Shown here: positions 62,760 to 64,000 of the stretch, in pieces
How positions within the stretch are numbered: the stretch's first letter is position 1
How the letters are laid out: every line of letters starts with the position of its first letter
Assembly (NCBI RefSeq): GCF_000295935.2
Contig: NZ_ALWO02000014.1
Location: 62,001 to 126,000 of the forward strand
DNA length: 64,000 nt
From: Indibacter alkaliphilus LW1
Lineage (GTDB): Bacteria > Bacteroidota > Bacteroidia > Cytophagales > Cyclobacteriaceae
Direction of reading: 5' to 3'
The notes under the pieces: generated by a model
Databases searched by the model: none
Told to the model about the DNA's origin: nothing
The model's input: the letters and a program-made list of their open reading frames with translations, nothing else
Position numbers and translations under genes: made by a program

Positions 62760-63403
62760 TTATGGTTCATAAAAATAAATCGCTGGAATAACCAGAACCG
62801 CATTGTAAACTGCATGGAAGATAATCGCCCATTTCATTCCATGGTTTAAACGGATATAGCTCAGCACCAATCCCACTAGGAACTGCGCTCCTACCATAAG
62901 GGGTACCCAATAAAAGTGTGTGGAGTAATCAAAGTAAGTGTAATTTCCCATATGGATCATCCCAAAAAAAGCCGAGGATGTCCAAATAACAAACCTAAGG
63001 TTAGGTGTATTTCCTTTGCTGATGTTGTTCATCAGCAAAGGAAATACACCCAAAATACAAGGATCAGCCACCAAATCTGCGTAAGAAGTATCACAGCAAG
63101 CCCTATACTCCACCAAATGGAGGATTTCTTCAGGTCAAGATGAAGCCTTAATATCGGTTCTTCTAAAATAGGAGCCAGGAAAATAGCTAAAATGACAACC
63201 AGTCATTTATTGTCTTTCTGCATTTGTTCAACCAGGTTGTCAAACTGATCGATGCCTGCTGCTTCTAATATCAAAACGTAAGGGACTATGATTGCCAAGG
63301 TCAAAAACAATAAGATCAAAATTTTTTTTTGGCTTGATAGGGTATAAGTCTCAGGGAGGTAGGGAAACTTTAGGAAGGAGAGAATATAATTTGCAATTTT
63401 CAT
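62760..63403 (-). pseudogene. Broken CPBP-family protease gene
   Basis: Pieces in order: MKIANYILSFLKFPYLPETY to MQKDNK (63403-63203), an in-frame TGA, then LVVILAIFLAPILEEPILRL (EExxxR motif) to FWVYFLC with a second stop, and in another frame RFVIWTSSAFFGMIHMGNYT to WAIIFHAVYN (motifs 2 and 3). One stop codon plus one frameshift break the gene. Deleting 26 nt at the inverted repeat joins LILVF to SKGNTPNLRFVIW in frame. The gene was once a complete CPBP protease of about 205 residues. Confidence 0.85.
63004..63050. repeat. Perfect 21-bp inverted repeat inside the CPBP pseudogene
   Basis: Arms 63004-63024 and 63030-63050 are exactly complementary (21 of 21) around TTGTT. The arms contain TATTTCCTTTGCTGATG. 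The repeat lies exactly where the reading frame shifts. Confidence 0.9.
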
Positions 63404-63558
63404 ATTAAGATTAAAGCAAGTTTTCTGGTTTGGAGACGTGTAATACGTAAATATCCCATCCAGTCCTAACAAACTTTCCTACTTCCAATCGGGCTCAGAA
63501 GTGGAAAGACAATACCTAGAGGAGTTTATAACCTAACTAAGATCGTTTAGCTGTATAT

Positions 63559-63933
63559 TCAAATATTTAAGTCCTCATATTTTTTTCTCCCTTTCACGTC
63601 AAAGTAATAGATAATGATAAAACCTAAAACATAATATACTATATCCTTAAAATCATACGTCCCAATAGACTTAAAAAAATATGATAAAACCTCTTGAATA
63701 AAATATAATAAAAATATTACTATCGCCAAGTTCTTTGATTCAGTGTAAGTCGATTTTGTTTTTGAAACTGCAAGATAAACGATTATTAATGAAATCATCC
63801 CTGATCCACTATCTGCTATTCCAAAATCATTAAACGTATTACTCGCTTTAAAAGGCCTGTAAAAATTCACTAATACATATGATATAATAAAAAGAAAAAT
63901 AATTGAAAAGATCCGATAAATATTATTTTTAAC
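63559..63933 (-). CDS. Small four-helix membrane protein, possibly VanZ-like
   Basis: 124 residues from the ATG at 63933; the longer start at 63957 lies inside a strong hairpin. Four hydrophobic segments. FNDFGIADSGSGMISLIIVY and EVLSYFFKSIGTYDFKDIVY then YVLGFIIIYYFDVKGRKKYE recall the VanZ/small-integral pattern (Asp and Gly near the helices), but the match is weak. No link to the peptide genes is proven, though the strand is the same. Confidence 0.5.
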   Translation of the reverse strand, partial: VKNNIYRIFSIIFLFIISYVLVNFYRPFKASNTFNDFGIADSGSGMISLIIVYLAVSKTKSTYTESKNLAIVIFLLYFIQEVLSYFFKSIGTYDFKDIVYYVLGFIIIYYFDVKGRKKYEDLNI

Positions 63934-63950
63934 CATATCGTATAATGAAA

Positions 63951-63982
63951 CAATCACTGAAAATCTGGATTTTCAGTGATTG
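63951..63982. terminator. Perfect 15-bp hairpin before the last gene
   Basis: CAATCACTGAAAATC and GATTTTCAGTGATTG with TG between. A strong stem without a long T-run; it probably ends or protects the mRNA of a gene beyond the window. Confidence 0.5.
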
Positions 63983-64000
63983 AAACAAGCATGTATATTA

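Noticed and set aside
1-64000. tRNA, rRNA or known riboswitch genes
   Set aside because: None recognised by eye; a covariance-model search would be decisive.

Overview
The window is bacterial chromosome from the phylum Bacteroidota, most likely order Cytophagales and probably family Cyclobacteriaceae. This rests on the type IX secretion genes porU-porV, the folP-cdaA pair, the prolyl-tRNA synthetase type, DUF4494 and DUF1599 proteins, the long form of urocanase, AT-rich intergenic DNA without clear Shine-Dalgarno sequences, and frequent TTG/ATG overlap starts. The family assignment is inference. I found no rRNA, tRNA, CRISPR array, phage or complete insertion sequence.

Positions 1-43,800 are a dense housekeeping chromosome. 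In order they hold a response regulator cut by the window edge, a DUF389 membrane protein, NfeD-FloA, ProS, a Gly/Met/Trp-rich lipoprotein, a FadL-like porin, DUF1599-DoxX-AroK, FolP-CdaA, YicC and a very large beta-propeller/outer-membrane-barrel protein. A tightly overlapping five-gene operon follows (metallo-beta-lactamase-fold hydrolase, pssA, porU, porV, degenerate M16 peptidase). After it come a small surface-sugar group (glycosyltransferase, FemAB-like, FdtA-like), NhaC and CPA2 antiporters, a membrane-bound patatin, the menaquinone genes menI-menF-menD, an MFS transporter and a membrane-bound XRE regulator.

Positions 43,800-64,000 are accessory in character, with a MITE-like element, several toxin-antitoxin modules, several families of short intergenic repeats, and histidine-utilisation genes (hutH ... 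hutI, hutU) that are not contiguous. Between hutH and hutI lies a complete double-glycine peptide export operon at 49,933-53,744 on the minus strand. It encodes a five-helix membrane protein, a membrane-anchored thioredoxin-like protein, an ABC transporter with an N-terminal C39 peptidase, a 69-residue HTH protein, and a 51-residue precursor with a GGG leader and two core cysteines.

A second peptide region lies at 61.0-63.4 kb. It has two overlapping GG-leader peptides (ATGA overlap) and two further small membrane peptides that share the C-terminal pattern F-x-x-G-x-x-x-G-W with one of them. It also holds an intact CPBP membrane protease and a broken CPBP gene. Two nearly identical 38-nt elements (36/38) sit about 110-117 nt upstream of two peptide units. 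The broken CPBP gene carries a perfect 21-bp inverted repeat, and removing 26 nt of it restores the reading frame. The two regions together look like a bacteriocin-type secreted peptide system whose precursors are easy to miss because they are so short.

A toxin-antitoxin pair after hutU is followed by a second, about 90 percent identical copy of the last 39 codons of hutU, a scar of insertion or recombination.
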